NCBI GenBank assembly: GCA_021836925.1
Contig: JAKBHG010000032.1
Span: 1-7,274, forward strand
Origin: Microcaldota archaeon
GTDB taxonomy: Archaea > Micrarchaeota > Micrarchaeia > Micrarchaeales > Micrarchaeaceae
Direction: 5' to 3'
Length of the DNA stretch: 7,274 nucleotides
Notes under the pieces: model-generated
The model's database searches: none
Seen by the model: only the letters and a program-made list of their open reading frames with translations
What the model was told of the DNA's origin: nothing
Shown: piece by piece, positions 1 through 5,518 of the stretch
Layout of the letters: each line of letters begins with the position of its first letter
Position numbering within the stretch: position 1 is the stretch's first letter
Position numbers and translations under genes: made by a program

Positions 1-1791
1 GTTGAATATGTACATTGTAAGATGGTTTGGTATGAGCTCGTGAGCGGAGTGCCTCGAGGTGCTGGCATACCAGTAGTCGATGGACTCCTTGCACCTCTTG
101 ACTACCGAGAAGTCGATGCCCGTGCTCTTTGAGACACTGTCCGGATCGCCCTTGCCTTCTACAATATAGTCGAAGAACTCCGGTTTGAGCTGCTCCTCCT
201 TCACGCCGTGCGCCCTGAGTATGTGTACGAACGTGTAGAACATCATGTATATTGTGGAATCGGACAGCGACTCTATTATGTGATTGGGATTGAGCGGGAA
301 TTTGGTCCCGAATCCCTGGGCGCGCTCGGTCGCCCTGAGGTTTATCCACGAGATTGTGTTCTCGTACGCCTTCCTCATCTGCTCAGGGTATATCTTCATT
401 CCGCTGATATGCCTGCGCACTTCATCCTTCCACTTCTCGTCGCCATAGTTTATGAACCATTGGTCTGTGACCACCTTAACTATGGCCCTGGTCCCACACC
501 TGCAGTAGACCGGCTCGTCATTGGTGAGCGCGTATATTTCCATTGCATCGTGTGATGTGATGAGCCTTTCCTTTATCTTTTCCCTTGCCTCGCTCTCCTT
601 CATGCCCTTGTACTCGCCTACAGCCATTATCCCCCTGTGGGACTCGTCCTTGTACAGCTTCTTCGTAGCCTGTTCAAGTATCTCATCCGATGCAGAGGCT
701 TTCCCGCCTGCGGCTTCTATGTATGCGAGTGCGGGCACCTCTGCGCTTTCCCCTTCCTGCCCCTCTATCATTATGACGGTTTTGTACTGCATGTCCGGCA
801 GGACGCGCCCCTCGCTTCTAAGTCTTTCCAGTGCTGCATAGTCGAACGGCGCGTGTGAAGGCACCGACATGACCACACCTGTGCCGACCCCCGGCTTGAC
901 GAAAAAGCCAGGTAGAATTGGTATGCTCTCCTTCGTCAGCGGGTTGACAGCACTCTTCTTTAGCAGCTCTTCTACAGGTACATCACCGATCTTCTTCACG
1001 CTCATCTGGTATGATAGGGCCTTGGATGACTCTTCTGATATGTAGTATCTTGCACCTTCTATCTCTGCTATTATGTAATTTGCATTTGTGCTGATGAACA
1101 GGTTGGTAACTGCATAGAGCGTCTCGGGCCTGTACGTCGTACATATGAATGAAATGTCCGAGGAAGAGTCTTTGAACTTGACAGCCGCAAGGGTCTCTAT
1201 CTCAGGCTGCACGTCATGCATAGTGTCGTGCTGGCCGACTGCGTTGCCGTCGTTCGTGCACCATCCAACCGGATGCCTCCCGGTCACGAGGTACCCTCTC
1301 TCCTTGAGTTTCGAGAACTGCCACTCTACCATCTTTGAATAGATGGACTCGGTTGAGACGAATACCCTCCTCCAGTCAACGCTGTAGCCCGCCATCTTCA
1401 TGCTCTCTATTGTAAGAGGGGTGAAATAATCCAGTATGACCTTCGGATCCGCCATGCTCCTGATTATTTCTTCCGGCACATGGAATATGCTAAGCTCCTC
1501 GAATATATCACGGTCGTTCGCCGCTATCCTCTTCGCGAACGCGATGACTGGCGTGCCGGTGGCGTGTACGCCCATCGGGAAAAGCACATTGTGGCCGCGC
1601 ATCCGCATGTACCTGGCGTAAGTGTCTGCAGTGCCGTAAGTCCTCAGATGCCCTATGTGCTGCGGTGCATTTATGTACGGCCATGCCGCCGTCACCAGCA
1701 TGCCGCTGTCTTCCCCTGGCTCTGACTCGAATATCTTCGCTTCCTCCCACTTTTCCCGCCATTTCTTCTCAATGGCCTTATAATCAAGCAT
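1..1791 (-). CDS. leuS: Leucyl-tRNA synthetase, archaeal type (partial, C-terminal part missing)
   Basis: This is a cytoplasmic class I aminoacyl-tRNA synthetase that charges tRNA-Leu with leucine using ATP and edits misacylated tRNA. The 597 codons present start MLDYKAIEKKW, like archaeal LeuRS. The HIGH signature lies at residues 45-48 (PYINAPQHIGH), followed by a Rossmann segment containing GVHATGTPV. A conserved catalytic-core stretch around C178 reads CTNDGNAVGQHDTMHD. The CP1 editing domain shows YRPETLYAVTNL near 220-231 and GTGVVMSVPSHAPFD ending at D317, the Asp expected to be essential for editing. A Cys pair (CRCG) is at 430-433. The last residues seen, RHSAHELIPNHLTMYIFN, precede the KMSKS loop in this family, so KMSKS, the anticodon-binding domain and the C-terminus lie beyond the left edge. 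The ATG at 1791 is chosen because GTGAT sits just upstream and the N-terminus matches the family. An in-frame ATG at 1815 would add eight residues. It is transcribed divergently from the prepilin peptidase gene. Confidence 0.95.
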   Translation of the reverse strand, partial: MLDYKAIEKKWREKWEEAKIFESEPGEDSGMLVTAAWPYINAPQHIGHLRTYGTADTYARYMRMRGHNVLFPMGVHATGTPVIAFAKRIAANDRDIFEELSIFHVPEEIIRSMADPKVILDYFTPLTIESMKMAGYSVDWRRVFVSTESIYSKMVEWQFSKLKERGYLVTGRHPVGWCTNDGNAVGQHDTMHDVQPEIETLAAVKFKDSSSDISFICTTYRPETLYAVTNLFISTNANYIIAEIEGARYYISEESSKALSYQMSVKKIGDVPVEELLKKSAVNPLTKESIPILPGFFVKPGVGTGVVMSVPSHAPFDYAALERLRSEGRVLPDMQYKTVIMIEGQEGESAEVPALAYIEAAGGKASASDEILEQATKKLYKDESHRGIMAVGEYKGMKESEAREKIKERLITSHDAMEIYALTNDEPVYCRCGTRAIVKVVTDQWFINYGDEKWKDEVRRHISGMKIYPEQMRKAYENTISWINLRATERAQGFGTKFPLNPNHIIESLSDSTIYMMFYTFVHILRAHGVKEEQLKPEFFDYIVEGKGDPDSVSKSTGIDFSVVKRCKESIDYWYASTSRHSAHELIPNHLTMYIFN

Positions 1792-1833
1792 CGCATCACG
1801 TCGCTGAGCGCGCATTAACCTGTTTAGCGGCGA

Positions 1834-1862
1834 TATCTATTAATTGTTTTGTTCATATATCA
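1834..1862. promoter_or_regulatory. Shared AT-rich divergent promoter region
   Basis: The 92-bp gap between the divergent leuS and prepilin peptidase genes has one AT-rich core. TATA-like strings are CTATTAAT (about 1836-1843) and TCATATAT (1853-1860) on the plus strand; the first reads ATTAATAG on the minus strand. Usual archaeal TATA-to-start spacing would place a plus-strand transcript start near 1866 or 1883, and a minus-strand start near 1815. Which element serves which gene cannot be settled by eye. Confidence 0.4.
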
Positions 1863-1871
1863 CTTCGTGCC

Positions 1872-1876
1872 GAGGT
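1872..1876 (+). promoter_or_regulatory. Ribosome binding site (GAGGT) of the prepilin peptidase gene
   Basis: GAGGT ends seven bases before the ATG at 1884 and matches the archaeal anti-Shine-Dalgarno sequence. It fixes that ATG as the start, instead of the far upstream ATG at 1665, which would overlap leuS by more than 100 bases. Confidence 0.7.
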
Positions 1877-1883
1877 AGAAACG

Positions 1884-2765
1884 ATGACTGATTTCCTGCT
1901 GCTCAGATTGGCGAGCGTTATTGTGATAGCGATTGTCTACATGCTGTTCGACCTGCTCAACAAGAGAAACATACCCACGATCGTCGCATACGCAACGCTT
2001 GCATATGGTGCGCTCCTTACGGTCATGCTTCTTAACCTGAGCGCGATAGGGATAAGCGCGCTCATCGCCGCGGTAGTCCTTGGTTTTGGGTATGTCGTGT
2101 ACAGGGCAGGCCAGCTCGGCGCGGCCGACGTGATAGAGTTCGCCGCAATCTCACTTATCCTCCCCATACAGGGCACGCCGGTCCTTCTGGGTGCGATACC
2201 GCAGCTCGGACTTCCCTTCATGCTCTCGGTGTTCATAGCAACCGGAATATCTGCGCTCGTATTCGCTTCGGTCTACTACCTTCCAAGGGCAAGAGGCATC
2301 TCCGGAAAGCCGGTTCTGCGCCTTGTGAAGAAACCAGACATATTCAAGGGTGTACTATTCTCGCTTGCATACGTAGCTCTCATAGTATCGATGGAACTTA
2401 CGCTGCACGTAAGTGCATATGGTATGGCGGTGCTGCTCGTCCTGCTTGTCGGATCGTTCCTCATAGCGCTGTTCAACAAGCCGATAGCCGCGGCAATGAT
2501 GAAGGAAATAACACCAGGCAAAATGGAAGAGGGGGACATGATAGCGGTAAGCATGATGGAGAAAGATACGCTGGAGAAGGTGCACAAAAAGGTGCGCGGC
2601 TTCGGGAGGCTAGCGACTGAAGAGCTGATAAAGGAGCTCCGTACCAAATTTCCCCGTATGAAATTCCCCGTATATGTAAATGCAATGCCGCTTGCCCTGC
2701 CGATATTCACAGGGGTTATCGCGTCGGTGTTATTCGGGAATCTTATATTGCTGGTCGTATACTGA
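1884..2765 (+). CDS. Archaeal type IV prepilin peptidase (A24 family, FlaK/PibD-like)
   Basis: A polytopic membrane aspartyl protease of 293 residues. The family removes the short positively charged leader from class III signal peptides of archaellins and type IV pilin-like proteins on the cytoplasmic face of the membrane. The first catalytic Asp is D23 in LFDLLNKRNIPT, which matches the D...IPN context of A24 enzymes. The second is D82 in the GAAD motif (79-82), corresponding to GxGD. The 59-residue spacing is close to that of methanococcal FlaK. Hydrophobic segments lie near 5-22, 33-50, 55-73, 84-102, 110-132, 157-174, 179-197 and 268-292. Between the last two is a soluble region (about 205-262) with EGDMIAV, as in FlaK C-terminal domains. 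The ATG is supported by GAGGT seven bases upstream. It converges on the regulator gene with a 24-bp gap. FlaK and PibD cannot be told apart from sequence alone, and no pilin or archaellin gene is visible nearby. Confidence 0.88.
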   Translation: MTDFLLLRLASVIVIAIVYMLFDLLNKRNIPTIVAYATLAYGALLTVMLLNLSAIGISALIAAVVLGFGYVVYRAGQLGAADVIEFAAISLILPIQGTPVLLGAIPQLGLPFMLSVFIATGISALVFASVYYLPRARGISGKPVLRLVKKPDIFKGVLFSLAYVALIVSMELTLHVSAYGMAVLLVLLVGSFLIALFNKPIAAAMMKEITPGKMEEGDMIAVSMMEKDTLEKVHKKVRGFGRLATEELIKELRTKFPRMKFPVYVNAMPLALPIFTGVIASVLFGNLILLVVY

Positions 2766-2777
2766 ACCTGATCAGGT
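2766..2777. repeat. Perfect 12-bp palindrome between convergent genes
   Basis: ACCTGATCAGGT is an exact inverted repeat lying in the 24-bp gap between the stop codons of the prepilin peptidase and the regulator. It has no loop and no following T-run, so it is not a classical terminator. It could be a protein-binding site, or chance. Confidence 0.4.
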
Positions 2778-2789
2778 GTTAGAGCACGA

Positions 2790-3692
2790 TCAGTATGCAG
2801 GTGCGCGTTCCATCAGCTTTTCCTTTAGCTCCTTCTCTTCGGATATGCGCCTGAGCTCATCCCTGCTTATCACAGGTATGCCGAAGATGCTTTCTATTGA
2901 GGCCTTTTCGGATATGAAGAACGGGAAGTCTCTTTCCGTAAGCTCGTGTATCCTGGCATAGACCTCTGCGCGCTTACGCAGCGTCTTTCTGTCGGTTATC
3001 TGTCCGGCCTCGTACCTGAACTTCATCTTTCCTATCATCTTGAACGGCCCTGACTCCATCTCAAGCATGCCTATGCCGCTATCAGAGCCTTTGGACCGTG
3101 GCACTTCATGATGCTCCGACGCGGATTGATTGTATTCACGCACCGTCCTGATATCCGAACCGAAGAAATGCTCGAGCTTCCTCCAGTTCCCAAGCGACAC
3201 ATATGTACTTTGGTTCTCATACCTATATATGCTATTTACGGATATTCCCGTGGCTTCGGAAAGTTCGTGCATGCTCATGCCGCGCTTCCTCCTCGCAGCT
3301 GCAAGTATGCCGCCATCTATCTTATATTTAGCACCGAGGAACCTCTCAGCATTTGCAGGTGCCTCGCCGTCCATGACGTGCCCCATTGTCTCTAGGGATA
3401 TGCAGCTTATGCCGTGCCTGCTGAACGCTATTCCCTCGCTGAGCCTGCCTCCTTTGTATCCACTGCCTACCGCGAAAGCGCTTGTGCCGAAGAAATCGTT
3501 GAGCGTCGCTATCGACTTGGCCGTCTTGTCATCTATAGAGTCTATGTTCTCCACGATCTTGAGGAGCATCATGTTGCCCTTCCTCTTTGCAACGATGTCG
3601 AAACATGAGCGCACATTCTCGAGCTGCACGCTCGCGAAGCCATGTCTCTCAAGGACCTTGAGTGTATCTCTCAGCAGGCGTCCGTTCCGCAT
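2790..3692 (-). CDS. Archaeal XRE-type transcriptional regulator (COG1395-like)
   Basis: A 300-residue predicted DNA-binding protein with the three-part layout of archaeal HTH regulators of the COG1395/MJ1545 type. The N-terminal domain (about 10-110) carries CFDIVAKR and LLKIVENIDSID, the typical restriction-endonuclease-like fold segment of this family. A Cro/C1-type helix-turn-helix follows at about 128-162 (LAAARRKRGMSMHELSEATG then SVNSIYRYEN). The C-terminal domain (about 210-290) includes DFPFFISEKAS and GIPVISRDELRRI. Targets of this family are poorly known, so a link to the surface genes is not shown. The ATG at 3692 is chosen because a TATA box centred near 3718 would start the mRNA almost exactly there and no ribosome site precedes it. 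An ATG at 3701 would add three residues (MVC). The gene follows the surface operon on the same strand after 193 bp, but with its own promoter. Confidence 0.85.
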   Translation of the reverse strand: MRNGRLLRDTLKVLERHGFASVQLENVRSCFDIVAKRKGNMMLLKIVENIDSIDDKTAKSIATLNDFFGTSAFAVGSGYKGGRLSEGIAFSRHGISCISLETMGHVMDGEAPANAERFLGAKYKIDGGILAAARRKRGMSMHELSEATGISVNSIYRYENQSTYVSLGNWRKLEHFFGSDIRTVREYNQSASEHHEVPRSKGSDSGIGMLEMESGPFKMIGKMKFRYEAGQITDRKTLRKRAEVYARIHELTERDFPFFISEKASIESIFGIPVISRDELRRISEEKELKEKLMERAPAY

Positions 3693-3714
3693 GCATACCA
3701 TTGGGTATCTTTTT

Positions 3715-3722
3715 TATTTATA
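3715..3722 (-). promoter_or_regulatory. TATA box of the regulator gene
   Basis: On the minus strand this reads TATAAATA, followed by an A-rich stretch. Its centre is about 26 bases before the ATG at 3692, the typical archaeal distance from TATA centre to transcription start. This implies a leaderless transcript, in agreement with the absence of a Shine-Dalgarno sequence. Confidence 0.65.
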
Positions 3723-3863
3723 CGTTACGTATGTATCCGTCGCCATAGGAATCAGGCAAATGGACCGTATGCACAACTCGTTCAGGTCTGTTCAGGAGCA
3801 GTTGGCCGGGCTATATGGCGCTGTACTGGTAGTGGTGATAAGATAGAAATTGCAACCTGTCCT

Positions 3864-3868
3864 AAAAA
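3864..3868 (-). terminator. Possible T-run terminator after the surface operon
   Basis: A TTTTT run on the minus strand begins 18 bases after the stop of the last operon gene, just downstream of a GCATGC palindrome. Archaeal termination often uses short T-runs. Five T residues is a weak signal, so this is tentative. The rest of the 3723-3885 spacer shows no gene or RNA I can support. Confidence 0.25.
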
Positions 3869-3885
3869 TGCATGCCAGGCAGAAG

Positions 3886-4566
3886 CTATACCGGGCTCGA
3901 AAGTTTCTTTATAAGGAGTTCGGCCGCGGCCACGGAAATATTCCTGTAAGTATTGGAGTTGTTGTAGGAGTTCACCACGACAGTCCCGATCATGTTCCTG
4001 TACGCGAAAAGCGTCGTGTACTGGAAGTCGGGCATGTTCTCGTTCGCATTGCTGCCCGTGTTGTTAAGTTTTTCTATAATAGGCAGTGTCGTATTGAACA
4101 CGGCGACCGAATATACAGTGTAGATGTGCACCCTGTTTTCCCCGACGCTGGCGTTAGATGCGTATGTGTTGTTGTAATAAAAGCCGGTTATGGACTGGTT
4201 TGCATTGTTGCTCAGGAGCAGGGTGCCCAACGCCTCTTTCGCCGCGGTGGCGTTGGACATCATGAATACGCTTGACGTTATCAGCGTGGGGGCCTTTACC
4301 GTCGTTTTGTTCAGCTGGAAGGACGACGTGGAGGATTCCAGGTATCCCTCGTTCTCCAGCACCCCTGAAAACATGGTTATGTTGTTTACCATGTTGGGAG
4401 CATATGTCGAATTAGGCAGAAGGCCCGCCATATCCGCAGGCGTTATGTTTGTCAAAACGCTGACGCCGATGTCATAGAAGTGCATGGCTATGGCCGCCAT
4501 CGCAACGGCGATTACCAACGGCACCGCAAGATAAGGCCATATTCTGCGCTTTGACTTTGCTCTCAA
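3886..4566 (-). CDS. Membrane-anchored, sequon-rich surface protein (small paralogue)
   Basis: I do not recognise a named family. The 226-residue product has a basic N-terminus (RAKSKRR), one membrane helix at about 11-30, and an exported domain of about 195 residues. The basic stretch before the helix predicts N-in, C-out. The exported part has 12 N-x-S/T sequons, so heavy N-glycosylation is likely, and no Cys. Its end (TVVVNSY at 195-201, then a helix-like AAAELLIKKL) matches the end of the upstream protein (TVVINSY at 278-284), so the two appear to share a domain. The start is TTG, five bases after the upstream stop TGA. No upstream ATG exists in frame, and the next ATG lies inside the membrane helix. 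A weak GCTGAT precedes the start, and translation is probably coupled to the gene before it. It may bind a ligand or partner at the cell surface; no catalytic motif is visible. Confidence 0.8.
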   Translation of the reverse strand: MRAKSKRRIWPYLAVPLVIAVAMAAIAMHFYDIGVSVLTNITPADMAGLLPNSTYAPNMVNNITMFSGVLENEGYLESSTSSFQLNKTTVKAPTLITSSVFMMSNATAAKEALGTLLLSNNANQSITGFYYNNTYASNASVGENRVHIYTVYSVAVFNTTLPIIEKLNNTGSNANENMPDFQYTTLFAYRNMIGTVVVNSYNNSNTYRNISVAAAELLIKKLSSPV

Positions 4567-4571
4567 TGGAA

Positions 4572-5498
4572 TCAGCCAGGTATAGTGTTGTAGATATGCT
4601 TCGCTATGCTGTCTATATAAGTGTGGTTGAACTTCCCGTTTATCCCATAGCTGTTTATTACCACTGTATAGTTGCCCTTGTAAAACGCCACTGCATAATT
4701 GTCCATGGATGTGTAAATCGGATACAGGTCTGTCGCCGACCCGGTGGTGTTGCCGATAAGGATCGGCCCTTCATGGAGGTGCACAGTGAGTATGCTGTTG
4801 TTCGGGCTCTGGGTGAGCACGCTGTTGGTATTGAAGTAGTATGTGCCGTTTATCTCCCTATTCCCGAACATGGACATGAACTGGTTTTTCGAACCGTTCG
4901 GGTTGCTGAATTCGGATATCGAGGCGAATATCGATACTGGATAAGTGTAGTTTGCGTATTGCGGAGGCACGGCCTGGTTGTATGTCACATCGGTCTCCTG
5001 GGCGCCGGTCATGAACGGCCGAGTGAAATTAAGCCCGTACATGCCGTTGTAAAGGTTGAAGTCAGGCGACGTGGCGTTCTTAGGCATCTCTACATATTGG
5101 AACGTGGCATATTCTGACGCATTTGGGATCCCGAAAAGTATATTGCTCTTATTGACAAGGTAGGTGTTGTTTGTAGGCAGGGGCGCGACGCTGGTCGTGG
5201 GTTGCGGGGCGCTGGTCGTCGTGGACGGCTGTGAGGTAGTCGCCTTCCCGGTGATGCGGCCGCCGATCGGATTCACGGTCATGACAATGTAAAGCAAAAC
5301 CGATATTATGGCTATGACAGCAACTGCGGAAATCACGAAATGGCGCTTGCTGTTATTCCTGGGATTCCCGGGAGCAGGATTCCCTGAAGCGGGATTCCCT
5401 GAAACTGGATAGCCCGCTGTGACGCTAGGCGCAGGCACTGGTATCGGCACTGCGCCGTTGTCGCTGCCCATCAAATTGCCGTTCTCTTCGGTTGACAT
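4572..5498 (-). CDS. Membrane-anchored, sequon-rich surface protein with SGNP repeats (large paralogue)
   Basis: No named family is recognised. The 308-residue product has a cytoplasmic tail (1-53) with three near-identical five-residue repeats (PVSGNP, ASGNP, APGNP at about 31-46). A basic NNSKRH and a membrane helix at about 54-74 follow, then a Thr/Ser/Pro linker (about 85-110) and an exported domain (about 110-308) with 12 N-x-S/T sequons. The C-terminal stretch TVVINSY plus the final helix resembles the next gene's product, suggesting paralogues, perhaps partners. The ATG at 5498 is preferred because AGGTG lies five bases before it. A longer form from the ATG at 5522 overlaps the upstream stop as ATGA but has no ribosome site. 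Order and spacing place it second in the operon. A predicted surface adhesin, sensor or binding subunit is possible, but nothing in the sequence decides among these. Confidence 0.8.
   Translation of the reverse strand: MSTEENGNLMGSDNGAVPIPVPAPSVTAGYPVSGNPASGNPAPGNPRNNSKRHFVISAVAVIAIISVLLYIVMTVNPIGGRITGKATTSQPSTTTSAPQPTTSVAPLPTNNTYLVNKSNILFGIPNASEYATFQYVEMPKNATSPDFNLYNGMYGLNFTRPFMTGAQETDVTYNQAVPPQYANYTYPVSIFASISEFSNPNGSKNQFMSMFGNREINGTYYFNTNSVLTQSPNNSILTVHLHEGPILIGNTTGSATDLYPIYTSMDNYAVAFYKGNYTVVINSYGINGKFNHTYIDSIAKHIYNTIPG
5362..5412 (-). repeat. 15-bp tandem repeat (about 3.4 copies) inside a gene
   Basis: Three consecutive 15-bp units on the plus strand, each starting GGATTCCC (at 5362, 5377 and 5392), are followed by a partial unit GGATAGCCC at 5407. 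They encode the SGNP/ASGNP/APGNP repeats in the cytoplasmic tail of the large paralogue. Such in-frame units can change copy number by slippage. Confidence 0.85.
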
Positions 5499-5503
5499 TA
5501 CAG

Positions 5504-5508
5504 CACCT
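5504..5508 (-). promoter_or_regulatory. Ribosome binding site (AGGTG) deciding the start at 5498
   Basis: On the minus strand AGGTG lies five bases before the ATG at 5498 and 10 bases after the upstream TGA. It supports this ATG over the overlapping ATGA start at 5522, which has no such motif. Confidence 0.6.
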
Positions 5509-5518
5509 TTGGAAGACT

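Noticed and set aside
1665..1883. Upstream extension of the prepilin peptidase to an ATG at 1665
   Set aside because: It would overlap leuS on the other strand and add a Cys/Pro-rich stretch unlike the family. GAGGT before the ATG at 1884 marks the real start.
3130..3846. Long plus-strand frame of 238 codons opposite the regulator
   Set aside because: It is antisense to a well-supported regulator with an HTH domain. Its translation is Ser/Leu/Pro-rich and typical of a shadow frame, with no ribosome site.
3741..3885. Possible tRNA or small RNA, and a 28-codon frame from the ATG at 3760
   Set aside because: I found no convincing T-loop or A-box match and no cloverleaf on either strand. The short frame has no ribosome site or promoter.
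4551..5117. Plus-strand frame of 188 codons opposite the large paralogue
   Set aside because: It is antisense to a gene with a clear membrane helix, linker and sequons. Its Val/Arg/His-rich translation is a shadow.
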